In this document: positions 24,097-34,908 of the stretch, one piece after another | Layout of the letters: every line of letters starts with the position of its first letter | Position numbering within the stretch: the first letter of the stretch is position 1 | Origin: Lunularia cruciata | Lineage: Eukaryota; Streptophyta; Marchantiopsida; Lunulariales; Lunulariaceae | DNA length: 64,000 bases | NCBI GenBank assembly: GCA_948567375.1 | Contig: OX419758.1 | Location: forward strand, 191,001-255,000 | Reading direction: 5' to 3' | Notes under the pieces: generated by a model | Told to the model about the DNA's origin: nothing | What the model saw: the letters and a program-made list of their open reading frames with translations, nothing else | The model's database searches: none | Translations under genes and position numbers: made by a program

Positions 24097-26724
24097 CTAA
24101 TCCGATCCGATGTCTACTTCTTCCTCGGCTTTCAAACCCAAACCCGAAGTAATCTTACTTCCTACTATTCTGTCCTCGGGTTTCACAACTCTTACATCTT
24201 CTACCAGATCTAGCAATTCTCTTTCCTGATCTGAAATTGCACTAGCAGGTAATCTATCTAACTCTTCATCTTTCGACCCACTCTTCTCTACTGTTCCTGA
24301 GGCCAACTCCGAAGACATTTGGATCCCGATGTTATCTACGTCGGGTTTTGCTTTAACATCCTGCCGAAGCTTTTCTAACTCTATTCTTACTAAGCCTAAT
24401 CTAATCGTGATATTGTCTTCTACTTCTAAGATCTTCCTATCTACACGAGTTCTCAACTTAATCAACAAGGCATTCAGATCTTTATCTTTCGCTTGCCTTC
24501 GCCTCGTCTCCTGCACTAACAGCTTCAACTCGTGCAGACGCGTTTCTTCAATTCGAACGCTGGCCTCTGTACTTAGCATCGCGTTTACTCTGAGGAATAT
24601 CTCCTACAATGGCTCTAATCTTGTCTTCCTTTCTCGTTCCCGATCTGCAAGCCATTCCTCTCTGTACATCGCCAACTCTTCTTCGAATTCGGCCTTCACC
24701 GCGTCCTTCTCTTTCTCCTTCTGTGCAACCTTTTCTTCCTGATTACAAAGTAAGTCTCGTAATCTCTCTTCTTCTCCATATCTCGCAGCCAACTCTTGCT
24801 GCTAGAGTTGCTTCTTCTCCTCCATACTCTCCATCACTCGATCGAGCTCTTGATCCTTCGATGCTACTCTCGCCATAGCATGGATGAGCTCTACTCTTGA
24901 ATCAGCAAACTGCTGCTTCAAGATTTCAAATTCAGCTACTTGTCGCTCCCTTACGACATCACTCTTCCTTGCAAGATCCTCTCGATAGCTCAATTCTCTC
25001 CTCAGGTCTTCGATTATCTGACTTCTCTCCACTGCCTCCAATTGCAGTACTTCTCTCTCCTTCTCACCTCGGGTCATACTCTTCTTCAACTCCGAGTTTT
25101 CTTCTTCTAATCTCGATACCACATGCAATACAGTCTTTACCTCTGGACAAGTTGACTGCATCTCCTTTTTCTTCTTCTCCAACTTCACCAACAGCGGGCA
25201 TACTACCATCTGCAGGTAATCTACTCCATTAATGATACCTTTGTCCCCTCTCGGAGTAGTCTCTCTTCTTTCTTCGTGTTCTCTCGATTCTCGCCTTCTT
25301 CTCTGGAGCCTTTGTATCGGAATTGATGCTTCACTGCCCGAGCTTCCTTCTACTTCTTCTGTCACTCTAATCGGTCCCGCTTCCCCCTTCGCCTAACGTC
25401 TCGAGCGAATTCCTCGCTGTACTGCGATCTTCTTCTCCTTGAGCACCGGTACTTCGTCTTCCAGCGCTGCATTGTCTTTGGCTTTTACCTCGGCTTGAAT
25501 TTCTTCTTCGTATTCTTCAGGCGTTGGTGCCGAGGTCATTTCTCCACCGACTTCACTATCACTGCTTGTATCTCCACTCTGCAGTGTCAGCTCAGGTTCC
25601 TCCTCATGTTCCAAGTCCTCCGTCTTGAGCTCGGCTTCGCCTTCTGAGTCTCCATCTTCCGACTCAATCACCACCATTCCTCGCCTCGGGTTATTTTTCT
25701 GCATCTTTTGAGGTTTCTTGTTTTCTTCGGCGTTTGCTTGCCGAGTTCTCTTCTTCGTCGGGGTACTTTCAACGACCTCCACGTTCTTCCCTGTTTTTGA
25801 GTAGTAATCGTCTGTGCTCCGGATTTGGAGAATGTATTGCTGCTCCTCCGCGTCGACTTCCTTTCGCACATCCGGATGGAAGTGCGACACCATCCGATTC
25901 CGCTCCGCCGAGTTCAGCAAATTGAGCCCAAGATAGAAATGCGCTGCAAACGGCACAATATAATGTGGAGGGGACTTATCCCGCAGGTTCCACACCATCT
26001 GCCTCGTTCTCCCATGAAAACACCTCGCCCAATTAATTGGTTCTCCTGCAAACAATTTGTGAAAGAACACCGCTTGGTGTTTCATCACATAGGTAGTTCT
26101 CTCCGGCTTCAAGATTGCCATCAAAGCACTCACAATTCCTCTCTTGATAGGGTCTTTGTAACTTTCTACCTTGTACCCATTCTTCGTTCTCTTCGACGAG
26201 AAGGCATCTCTCACCTCCTGAGTTGCTTGGGCTATCTCCCCTTTCCCCAAGAACGTGGCCCCCTGCTCCGAGCCTGCCTCCTTCCCGAGTACGAGTCTCC
26301 AATCCGACTCTGTCCAGCGAGCCGGATTTCCTCTCTTCCCTTCTTCCTCGGGACCATCGAGACATTTACTCTCGATGATTTCTGTCATGAATCCTGGAAA
26401 ACTTATGTTCCAATTCCACGCCAGAAAGGTGATCCGAAGTCGGCTCAAGACTTCGATCCTCGCTACTACATCTAATCTCCAAATTGCATGATTTCTCACT
26501 GCAAATTCGGAGTTCTTCTTCCCTCCTCCCATCTCTTCTGCTTTCTTTCGGTCTCTCGATTTCTCTCTCTCGACTTCTCCCTTACGCACTAACCCGAGGC
26601 CAACGCTATGTCCCTTTCCCCGATCACCTGCAAGACGACTCCTCAACGGCGAAGGAAAATTGCTTGACATTTCGTCGTTGCAGTTTCGATTTTTATAGAG
26701 TTGCACTTCTTCGTCTTCCGTCAC
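24097..26724 (-). pseudogene. LTR-encoded acidic coiled-coil protein of family B/C
   Basis: One frame of about 875 codons broken only by three TAG codons (25393, 24802 and near 24580-24600); the pieces are 443, 187, 62 and 160 residues. It closes with TAG-TAA. A TATAAAAA box overlaps codons 10-12, so MSSNFP (18 codons in) may be the true start. Residues ~50-300 look globular (ITFLAWNWN, YVMKHQAVFFHKLF, YIVPFAAHFYLGLN). Residues ~320-440 are acidic and Lys-rich (nuclear-type KKRTR). The rest is strongly coiled-coil (Leu/Glu/Lys heptads). There is a faint resemblance in layout to 'putative plant transposon protein' ORFs. No catalytic motif; function unknown. Confidence 0.65.
26690..26699 (-). 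promoter_or_regulatory. TATA-like box in B2 LTR
   Basis: Minus strand CTCTATAAAAATCG, also kept in B1 (near 2036). It lies just upstream of the conserved MSSNFP start and is a candidate LTR promoter. Confidence 0.4.
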
Positions 26725-27086
26725 TTCGAGTTTCTACCGAGAAATCACACCTCCTGCATGCACCCGTTACTGTCGCCTCACCTTCACGCGTAAGAGCCGC
26801 CAATTTTGAAACCGCCCCTTCTTGAATTTCTCGCCCCGACGAAAGGTTGTTAGATTGTCTCTGCCTCGGGTTGAGCTCCCCTCCCCGATCCGAAGACAAT
26901 TTACTTCGTATCGTTTGCTGACACGGCATTTCAGAGTACTTCGCTTTATGACCCGAGGTCACTTTACTTCGGGTTTCACCCCGAAGACAGTTTTCGTTGT
27001 CTTCTTTGGCCAACCAGGCGCAATCCGACTTCTTTATACACTTCTTCTGCTTTATTTTGGAAAAAACAAAAAATGTGGGCACCACA

Positions 27087-27576
27087 GCAGCCTTACCACT
27101 CCGTAACTCCAGGTGTAGGTCAAAACACCGGTCACTAGTGTGACCAAATCTGTGGCAGTGCTCACACTGCCTCTGTGCTGGCTGTGATGCACCAGAGGTA
27201 TCAGGTCCGCTGCCCCTGAGTACACTCTCTCCTATGGTGAGGTCCACCACAAGTCCAACAAGCAACACCACCACTCACTGGCTGCTACTGACCCGAAAAT
27301 GAGGGTAAGGGTCTAACTCCACTAGGCCCTCCACTCGCTCCATAGGATCTGAGCTGTCCACCCTGTCCTCAAAAACCAACTGGGTGTGGTGCACTCTGCT
27401 GCACTCTAGAAGAAGTCACAACCGTGGATGAGGTCTCTCTACCAAATCCAGCTCTCTCCTCCACCATGTTGAGCTCAATACGCTCAGCCAAACCAAAGAC
27501 TACTGCCAAAGTGGGCGAAGTAGCCTGCAACAACGTAGCATCACAAACTCTACATCGCAACTCCCTATCTAGTATC
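27087..27576 (-). pseudogene. A1 gag middle part with zinc knuckles
   Basis: Lies between the B2 and A2 insertions. It contains the canonical knuckle CEHCHRFGHTSDRC (C-x2-C-x4-H-x4-C) and, upstream, a decayed C-W-T-C type knuckle with the capsid end (MRCRVCDATLLQATSP and LAVVFGLAERIELN). Stops at 27293 and 27368. The A2 insertion left TATC at 27573-27576 and 36998-37001. Confidence 0.85.
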
Positions 27577-28030
27577 TGTCACGCCATTTGTAGTTCCGCA
27601 TCTAGATGCTCAGACACTGGAGTTCCAGTGATGGTAGTTAGAGTTATTCTAGCAGTTTCTCAGGGACTACTTTCCGACGGTTAGATTTCGTGTTTGGGGT
27701 ACTGACTTCACGGTGGGGCCCACCGTCACTTTGCACCGTTTGCACCGTCGAGTGTGCCGTCTGCGGGACCGTTAGGGTTTCAAGGCTAGCTCGAGTCCAG
27801 GAGGTATAGTTTCGAAGTGAGCTCCAGAGAGCTCACTTCTCTGATGTTGAGCCTTCGAGTTCCTGGCTATGGTGGACAGAGGCCGGCGAGCGTCACCTGG
27901 ATTCTCTATGCTTGAGTGGGTGTGGCTTGACTGTAATCAGTGCCCAGTTGTTGGCAGTTTATAGAGTGACAGATCAAGTACTGATCTGAGTTGAGTTGAG
28001 TTGAGTTGACAGTGTTAAGCAATCTGATTA
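27577..28030 (+). repeat. A2 5' arm 'a' (no c copy)
   Basis: 454 bp from TGTCACGCC to CTGATTA. The same arm lies internally at 36443-36891. Unlike the 3' end, it is not followed by c; the leader (ACATCAGAG...) follows directly. It contains a 10-bp-stem hairpin (27815-27838), a TTTATAGAG TATA-like sequence near 27960 and a GAGTT pentamer run near its end. Confidence 0.92.
27815..27838 (+). other. Perfect hairpin in arm 'a'
   Basis: A 10-bp inverted repeat (AAGTGAGCTC/GAGCTCACTT) around a CAGA loop, conserved in the arms of A1, A2 and A3. Its 3' strand overlaps the 15-nt segment 27833-27847 that is complementary to the sequence just after the arm (28030-28044), so the two pairings are mutually exclusive. 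Confidence 0.7.
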
Positions 28031-28044
28031 CATCAGAGAAGTGA
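28030..28044 (+). promoter_or_regulatory. Candidate primer-binding / self-complementary site of A2
   Basis: ACATCAGAGAAGTGA sits exactly at the end of the arm, where a primer site is expected, but it has no TGG start. It is the perfect complement of 27833-27847 in the same arm. A1 (39125-39139) has one mismatch and A3 (50764-50778) two. This may be a self-priming arrangement like that of Tf1-type elements (inference). Confidence 0.45.
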
Positions 28045-29279
28045 AGTCAGGGGGAAATCGGGTGCAAGAACGTTGAGTGTTGGTGATATCTCCAAGCTTG
28101 GTGGATCGTGGTAGCTCGATTCAGGTTCTGTGTTTCCCTAGTGTGTAGAAGCTCGTGTAGTTGATGCAAATTTGGCAGTTAGGCGGACGGTGTGCGGAAG
28201 CACTGGCCAAATTTTGAGCAAAGAAGGAGCAGTTTTCGAGCAGTGTTGTGATTTTGAGCTCAAGAGATGAAGGCAGGACCAATTTGCTGCGAGTTGGGCT
28301 CAGAAAGTGAAATTGAAGGTGGAGTTGGAAAGCTCTTCTCATGAAATTGTGATTTGGAAAAACCCGTTTTGTCAATTTGGCTCGAGTGGAAAGTTAGCGG
28401 GGGATTTGGCGAACATCCATCTTTAGGGTTTACGTCAGATTTACGTCAGATTTTGGGCCAGAATTGGAGGAGTTTCGCTGTTTGGCCAGATTTGGAGAAG
28501 TTTTGCTAGTTTGGAGGAGTTTTGCAGATCTGGAGAAGTTTTGCCAATTTTGGAGGAGGTTCGAAGTGGCAACAAGAAAGGCCTCATTTGGCTGAATTTC
28601 AGCGTTTAGAGGCTTCAAGGCATAGGGCTGTGGGCTATGAGAGGCTACGAAGGCCTAGAAGGGCCAGAAGGGCTAGCAAGCTAGCTTGTTGGCGTGAGAC
28701 TAGCTAGTTTAGAGTAGATCTTGGTCATTGGTTGGCAAAATCTGCCTTTCCTGCTAGATTGTGCGCAACAGGGTTTGACCCCTAGATCTCTTGTTCCTAG
28801 ACTGGTGCCCTAGCCAACTGGTCCACTCTCACTTGTTGTCCTAGTGACTGCGCCACTGTTATCTATACACATGTAGCTTTGGCTAGGAGAGGCAGTTTGA
28901 TCCCATTCTTGGTGATCCTGGTAGCTTAGGACTTAGATACAAACTACTCTTATGTCAAATGCCAAATGGTGGCAGAGTCAGTCCCGTGTTGTGTTATGAG
29001 ATGGAGGGTTTTTGTTTAGATTTCTTGTGATTCGATCCCCTCCATTCTTTGCTTCCTGTTTGTGCACCACGTTTGTGTGAGGTGCCCTGACTTTTGAGCG
29101 TTGGTGCTCTGGTGTGCTCTCGGTGGTGAGGCTGGAGTGATGACCAGTCAGACTACCTTTGTTTCTTTCCGGTGAGGCAGGAAGTGATGACCTGCAGACT
29201 GTGAGAGTGCGTGTTATGATGGCAGGTTACAGGTTGCCCTTCCCCTAGTGTAGTTATCTCGGTAGAGTTACATTAGTGG
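28045..29279 (+). other. A2 leader, non-coding
   Basis: A long (~1.25 kb) untranslated leader conserved in A1 (37892-39138) and A3 (50779-52382). No ORF is shared between copies. It carries an antisense tRNA-like segment at 28755-28832. Confidence 0.7.
28755..28832 (-). ncRNA. tRNA-like segment, antisense in A2 leader
   Basis: On the minus strand, GTGGACCAGTTGGCTAGGGC resembles a pol III A box/D-arm, followed ~30 nt later by GGGGTCAAACCC, resembling a B box/T-arm. A TTTT lies shortly downstream (minus strand, near 28743). No full acceptor stem is evident. Copies sit in A1 (38335-38412, +) and A3 (51849-51920, -). It may be a tRNA-derived SINE relic or an antisense pol III promoter. Confidence 0.4.
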
Positions 29280-30389
29280 GTGGTGTTTAGTTGGTGTTGG
29301 GCACGTGGTGGTGTTGGCACTTGGTGGGGTACTTGCGGTTGCGACTTGCGGTTGCAGTTGGTGGTTTGGGTTTGCTGTTGCAGTTACGTGGTCACGACGG
29401 AGTTCTTTGGAGATTCCAGAGGAGTTAGCCCTGCAGTACGCAGTGGGTTTACTCGGAGTGGTGCTCGGTATCAGCCAGTATCTTAGGTCCCAGTGAGGGA
29501 GGAGATTGACTCTGAGTTGGAGTTTGACACAGGAGTTGATTCAGTTGAGAGTGCACTTGGTGTGTCCGCACTGTTGTTGTGGGACATGGACGAGATTTAT
29601 GGGGCCTCCAAAGGCCCTAGGCGTTACTCTGGTACAGTGGGTACCATTGAGTTGGATGACTTCATCCAAGAGTTTGATAGTTGGTGTGATCTGCAGCAGA
29701 TGCGGAACCCGACTTTGTTCACACCCTTCATGGCATGGAAGGGGTTGTTTCAGCACTTGGAGGGTCCACCGATGGACGACTACCATGAGTTCAGGAGAGC
29801 TCATTTGGAGGAGATTGAGTTATGGAGACAGTATTGGTCTCCACACTATGTCTCCATCACTTCAGGTTCGGTGGCCAGGAGTAGGTCGGCTGTACCTATG
29901 AGTTCTAGCTCGAGTAGTGTTGGTGGAGCTAGTGGAGGTGCACTAGCTGGAGATAGTGCTACTACGAGTGGAGGTACCGCTGCAGGAGGTGGTGTGGTAC
30001 CGGGGTTTAACCCCATGGTGGAGTTCTTCCTATGTTTGAGGCAGAACTACCAGGGAGTGCGGACTGACAAGTTGAGGAGCTCGCAGGAGTTCCAGTGGAA
30101 GGCTGGAGAGAGCCTACGCGAGGCATATACTCGCATGAGGCGGCTGATCAGTTTCACTCAGGGAGTTACTGAGGCCTAGGCAGTCCAGTTTTGGTATGGG
30201 ATACTGGACAGGGAGTTGCGATGTAGAGTTCGTGATGCTACGTTGTTGCAGGCTACTTCGCCCACTTTGGCAATAGTCTTTGGTTTGGCTGAGTGTATTG
30301 AGCTCAACATGGTGGAGGAGAGAGTGGTGACATCTGGATTTGGTAGGGAGACCTCATCCACAACTGTGACTTCTTCTAGAGTGCAGCAG
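29280..30389 (+). pseudogene. A2 gag, C-terminally deleted
   Basis: The frame from 29280 runs through REEIDSELEFDTGVDSVES, a Ser/Gly/Ala-rich linker (SSSSSVGGASGG) and the capsid-like AGESLREAYTRMRRL. No ATG opens the frame in any copy (GTG codons and upstream TAGs), so the true start is unclear. TAGs at Gln codons near 29484 and 30177. After 30389 about 521 bp are missing relative to A3, removing both zinc knuckles and the Gly/Arg-rich tail. Encodes capsid/nucleocapsid in intact relatives. Confidence 0.85.
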
Positions 30390-33057
30390 TGATAGAGATG
30401 CTTTGGACTTCATGTGCGGAGCAGCACAGGTGGATGCATCTGCAGTAGTGACTAGGAGTGCAGTACGTGCTCCAGAGCCTAGAGGAGCATCAGTGGAGTT
30501 GGACCCACAGAGAGGAGAGGTTGGGAGACAGGTCAGACTTCCCCAGTCTTTCACGCTATCTGAGGCATTGCAGACGACATCCATGGTTCCTAGACATCCC
30601 AGTGCAGGTGTGGTAGGTGGTGATGGAGTACATGATGGACTACCTGCTAGTCAGCCACCTGCTACTACACAGACTGAGTCTAGCATGATGTTGGGGGCGG
30701 CTCAGCTGATTATGCGGCATCCTTTATTTTCAGCTAGTGACATGTTTACATTGGGAGTTGACCCAGCCCCAGTGTTCCGGTTGGCTGCCACGTTGTGTGA
30801 GAGTAGGGATGGTGCAGTTCCTACTACTAGAGCAGAGGTGGTTGGTAGTGGAGCTGACTTGGTTGAGGAGCATGGGATCCGTTCAGCGACCAGTGGTTTA
30901 TGGCAGGCAGTAGCGGCTAGACTGGAGGAGTTGCCAACTAGACCGGCCTTTGAGAGAGCGCGGTTTACACCTGGTGTTGTCCAATTGGATAACCAGAGGG
31001 GGATCTTTTGTTTGGTGGGACCTTCAGGGAAGGTCTATACACCACAGAGAGTCTTGTTAGACCCTGGTGCACAACCCCTTATGTTGGGGAAGGCTGCAGT
31101 TGTTGGTCTAGAGTTATGGAAGACCGATGTGGAGAGGTGTCCATTTCAGATCCAGACATCTCTTGGTGGTGGTTCGACACAGTACATCACACGTGGAGAG
31201 CTTGTTGTCCAGGTTCAGCCTGGTCATCCGACTGATAGCTCGGTGGTGAGAGCTCAGGCTATTGCGACGATAGCTGAGTCATACGATGTGCTAGTTGGGG
31301 GAGCAGTGTTATACCCTATGGGTTTCAGCATTGACTATTGGGAGGAGATAGCCTCTTATAGACCTGGTTGGCAGTCTGGTGAGGGACGGGTATGTCACCT
31401 ACCAGTATGCTTCAGTAGTCACAGTCTTGGCTCACTACAGTCCGGGACCATGGCAGCATCAGTTTTAGCTTTCAGCGGTGCAGTTACTTGGCCTGGTGAC
31501 TTGTTGGAGGGGAACGCCCATGCAGAGGATACTCCAATACCAGAGGAGATCACTCGGCTATGGAGTACGAGTGGGATTGTTCCATCCACCTTGGATGTTC
31601 CATTGTGGAGTTCAGAGGAGGCATTGCAGCAGCATGCAGATCAGTTGGTGCAGCAGGCTTGGAGTGGAGCCTTCGTACCATCAGGGGATGAGTGTGAGGA
31701 TGAGCCTCCAGAGGCGATTGCTTTGACACCTCTGGATACCACACTCATTGCTTGGCAGTATCCAGTAGAGGGGATATGCCTATTGGAGTTGTTTGGTGGG
31801 ATCAGCACCGGACTAGCTGCGGTGTTACAGGCGGGTATCCAGGTACAGAGGTACTTGTATGTAGAGAGAGATGAGACTGCTAGGCGAGTCTCTCTACATC
31901 ATGTGGCACACTTGGCCTATTGGTATCCGGAGTTATTACCGATGTCAGCAGTCAGAGGTTACCAGAAGGCCTTACTAGGAGACATTTCCTTACTGGGGGC
32001 GCATGACCTAGAGAGACATGGGCCTATTCACTTGGTGATTTTTGGATAGCCATGTCAGGGACATACACGTGTGGGCCGCGGTTTGGGTCTTCAGGATCCT
32101 CGTTCTGGTGTGTTTTGGGAGATGTTACGGATACTACGACATCTCCAGGTTCATCAGTCTGTTTCTCCTGCTTACCTTTTGGAGAACGTTCCTTTGTTGG
32201 GTGATTCTCGCACTAGAGTGGTGGCGAGTATACATCAGGTCCATTCTTGGATGGGACCTGCTGTATTGTCAGATGCAGCCAGAGTGGGATCACGGGCTCA
32301 TCGTCTTCGTCTTTGGTAGACGAACCTCTTACCCAGAGAGGTTCTACAGCGTGCTTATGATGGGATTCAGCGACTGGACCACATTCTTGTTGATGATATC
32401 TTGGATGTTGGACGTCAGTCTCAAACAGTGGTAGTGGCTGATAGGTCACCTATGGCAGTCGTGAACCTAGTTGGACAGCCTAGAGCTGCATTTCCCACAC
32501 TCATGAGTTTCCCAGGCTCTCATGCTTTTCGAGAGGGAGGACTTGGACTTGTTTGGGACTCACAATTACAGCAGTTGTTGGAGCCCAATGCTGATGAGAG
32601 AGAGCGGGTGATGGGTTTTCGCACCGGTATTACCGATGTTCCAGCAGTGTCAGAGGCATCCAAGCGTCAGGTGTTAGGTCAGGCTATGGACCTGAACTGT
32701 TTGACCTGGATTGTGAGCCTTGGTTTGGCAAAGCAGCGTAGGATGCGCTTGATAGGCATCACCACTCGGACGCTTGTGAGCCCTGTGCCTATCGAGACGA
32801 GTCAGGCACATGCTGGGGGCGATGGACCGAGTGGACATGGTATTCTTGGGACACATCCAGTAGCTACTAGGGAGAGTGGTCTACTTGGAGTCCATCCAGG
32901 TGAGCGTGGGCTACTTGGATTACACCCTTGGTCCACATGGGATGCAGCCAGAGGACGTATGGAGCTTGCAGCCAGAATGGAGGGAGTTTTTCACACAGAG
33001 GTTGGGACCTCTAGTGGTCGGGAGCATGACACCATTGCTCCCAAGGGCCCAGTGTAG
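30390..33057 (+). pseudogene. A2 retropepsin plus DNMT3-like cytosine methyltransferase
   Basis: 548 codons are open from 30403. The protease active site is LLDPGA (Ser changed to Pro); DVLVGGAVLYPMG follows. The methyltransferase runs from ~31780: LLELFGGISTGL (motif I, SAM binding), YVERDE, a PCQGHT block (motif IV, nucleophile Cys), LLENVP (motif VI), RVGSRAHRLRLW (motif VIII) and the C-terminal block DERERVMGFRTGIT plus KRQVLGQAM resembling DNMT3 motifs IX/X. All are in one frame; only two TAGs, both at Trp codons (32047-32049 before PCQ, and near 32318), interrupt it. The ~880-residue span before the conserved UAG is the clearest copy of this fusion here. Confidence 0.9.
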
Positions 33058-33063
33058 CAGCCA
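33055..33063 (+). promoter_or_regulatory. Conserved UAG-CAG-CCA stop, A2
   Basis: Same codons as A1 and A3: GTG-TAG-CAG-CCA-GTC between the methyltransferase C-terminus and the RT N-terminus, with no frame change across it. The context matches the UAG-CAR-YYA readthrough consensus. Confidence 0.6.
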
Positions 33064-34908
33064 GTCAGTATGTCTTCCACTCCTACTACAGTTACAGAGG
33101 ATACTTGGGAGCCAGATCTTGGACCCAAGCTTACTAGAGAGGAAAGACGGAGGGTTTGGAGGTTCTTGAGGAGTCACACGAGTTGTTTTGCCTTCAGTAT
33201 GAAGGATTTGGGTGCTCTGAAGGGACCTGGTATACGGATTGAGCTGACTAGCAACACACCAGTTTTCCGACGTCCTTATCGATATAGTGATATGGAGAGG
33301 ACATTGATTCAGAGCCGGAGTAGTGACCTTTTTGAGGCTGGTTTGGTGGAGATTTCACATGGAGAGTATGCATCAGCGACAGTGATGCCAGCCAAGAAGG
33401 ATATGCATGGCAACTATACAGATAGGCGGATGTGTGGAGATTACCGTCCTATCAACCGACAGACCAGGGCTGATCGGTATGCCATGCCTACACCGGAGGA
33501 GATTTTTGATGCGATTGGGCATGCAAAGGTCTTCAGTACTTTGGATCTACGAGTGGGATATCATCAGTTGCCGATCAGGGAGGAGGATAAGTCCAAGACA
33601 ACATTTTGGGCTATTGATCCTCACGGCAAGGATGTGATATATCAATGGAGGTTCTTACCATTTGGGTTGAAGAACGCTCCTGCTGAGTTCCAAAGGGTCA
33701 TGGATAGGATCCTAGCTGGATTGGATTTTGCTCGGTGCTATATTGATGACATTTTGGTTTATAGCACTACTGTGGAGGAGCATGAGAGACAGTTGTTGGA
33801 GGTGTTTGAGAGGTTGAGATCTCATGGACTCAAATTACATCTTGGGAAGTGTAGGTTCTTCCATGAGTAGGTTGAGTATTTGGGTCACACTATCTACCCC
33901 GGAGGACTTGGTGTTCAGCAGACCAAGGTGGAGGCTATTGCACGTATTCCTCGGCCTACGGATGTGAGCAGAGTGCGAGCATTCCTTAGGTTGGCGAACT
34001 TCTATCGCTGCTATGTTAGAGGATTTAGTGCCATTGCCAAGGCCTTGACGAAGCTGACCAAGCTTACACAAGAGTGGTGTTGGGGAGATGAGCAGGAGAG
34101 AGCTTTTGTAGAGCTCAAGGAGAGGTTGACATCTGCTCCTATTTTGAGGAGACCGATCAGGGGACGACCATTTCAGGTTCACACTGATTGGAGTATGTTG
34201 GGGCTTGGAGCGGTGCTCACCCAGCATGATGATGAGGAGAAGGAGTTTGTGGTGGCCTATGCTAGTCGCTCCAACAATTCAGCGGAGGCGAAGTATAGTT
34301 CATATGAGGGAGAGTGCTTGGCAGCAATTTGGGCAGTAGCACATTTCCGATGTTACCTATTTGGTAACCCCTTCACTCTCATCACTGATCATCAGCCACT
34401 GAAGTGGTTGATGGAGTCCGACAAGCTTTCATGGAAGCTTGCACGATGGGCTCTGATTTTACAGGAGTATGATTTCACGGTTGTTCACAGACCTGGAGTG
34501 GTGAACCGTGATGCAGATGGGTTGAGTAGAAACCCATGTCCCAGCCAGCAGGATCAGACCGGAGCACATTGGCATGGTGAGACAGATGAGGAGATGGTGC
34601 CAGGTTGGCATGCATCGGCCTTTATGTGTATATTTGCAGAGACTTTGGTGGTATCTCTCTCAGCGCATACAAGAGGAGTTATTGAGGTCACAGATCCAGA
34701 GAGTGAAGATATTGGTACCGTTCAGCGAGACATTCATGATGATGTCTTAGTGATGGACTATCTTCGCACTGGTGTTGTGGGTGGCATAGTTGGGGCCAAG
34801 GAGAGAGACCGTGTTCTTCAGCGAGCCAGACGGTTCAGATTGGAGGGTAGACATCTTTTGCGTGTATGGGAGGATGGTAGAGTGCGAGTAGTACCACTTC
34901 CATCATAG
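33058..34908 (+). pseudogene. A2 reverse transcriptase-RNase H
   Basis: In frame after the UAG: DTWEPDLGPKL, then RT with MCGDYRPIN, TLDLRVGYHQLPI, LPFGLKNAPAEF and CYIDDILVY. A TAG replaces Gln in FFHEQVEYLGH (33868-33870). RNase H has HTDWSMLGLG, YEGECLAAIW and TDHQPLKWL, and the frame continues through DADGLSRNP and an acidic linker to a TAG at 34906-34908 (CAG in A3). Otherwise intact; catalytic Asp residues are present. Confidence 0.92.

Larger units (their letters stand above)
23302..27086 (-). mobile_element. Family B solo LTR, long form (B2)
   Basis: 3785 bp starting (minus strand) TGTGGTGCCC and ending GTTGTCACA, with a perfect 5-bp target duplication GCAGC (23297-23301 and 27087-27091) inside A1 gag. 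I see no terminal direct repeats inside it, so it is a solo LTR of the C-type element (compare 42763-45838, which is followed by a primer site and gag). It is unusual in carrying a long sense reading frame (24097-26724). Confidence 0.85.

Noticed and set aside
23302-27086. B2 as a complete small retrotransposon or DNA transposon
   Set aside because: No terminal direct repeats and only TG/CA-level inverted ends; the same sequence is followed by a primer-site-like sequence and gag in element C.
28755-28832. Functional host tRNA gene
   Set aside because: Only A- and B-box-like blocks are clear; the acceptor stem is not, and the segment is repeated at the same place in each A leader.
30390-33057. 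DRM-type (rearranged) plant methyltransferase
   Set aside because: Motif I precedes IV, VI, VIII and IX/X in linear order, unlike DRM enzymes.
24097-33057. Alternative genetic code with TAG as glutamine
   Set aside because: It would explain many TAGs, but Trp and Glu codons are also hit, TGA and frameshifts occur in the same copies, and deamination at CAG sites explains the bias. Kept only as a check against host genes.
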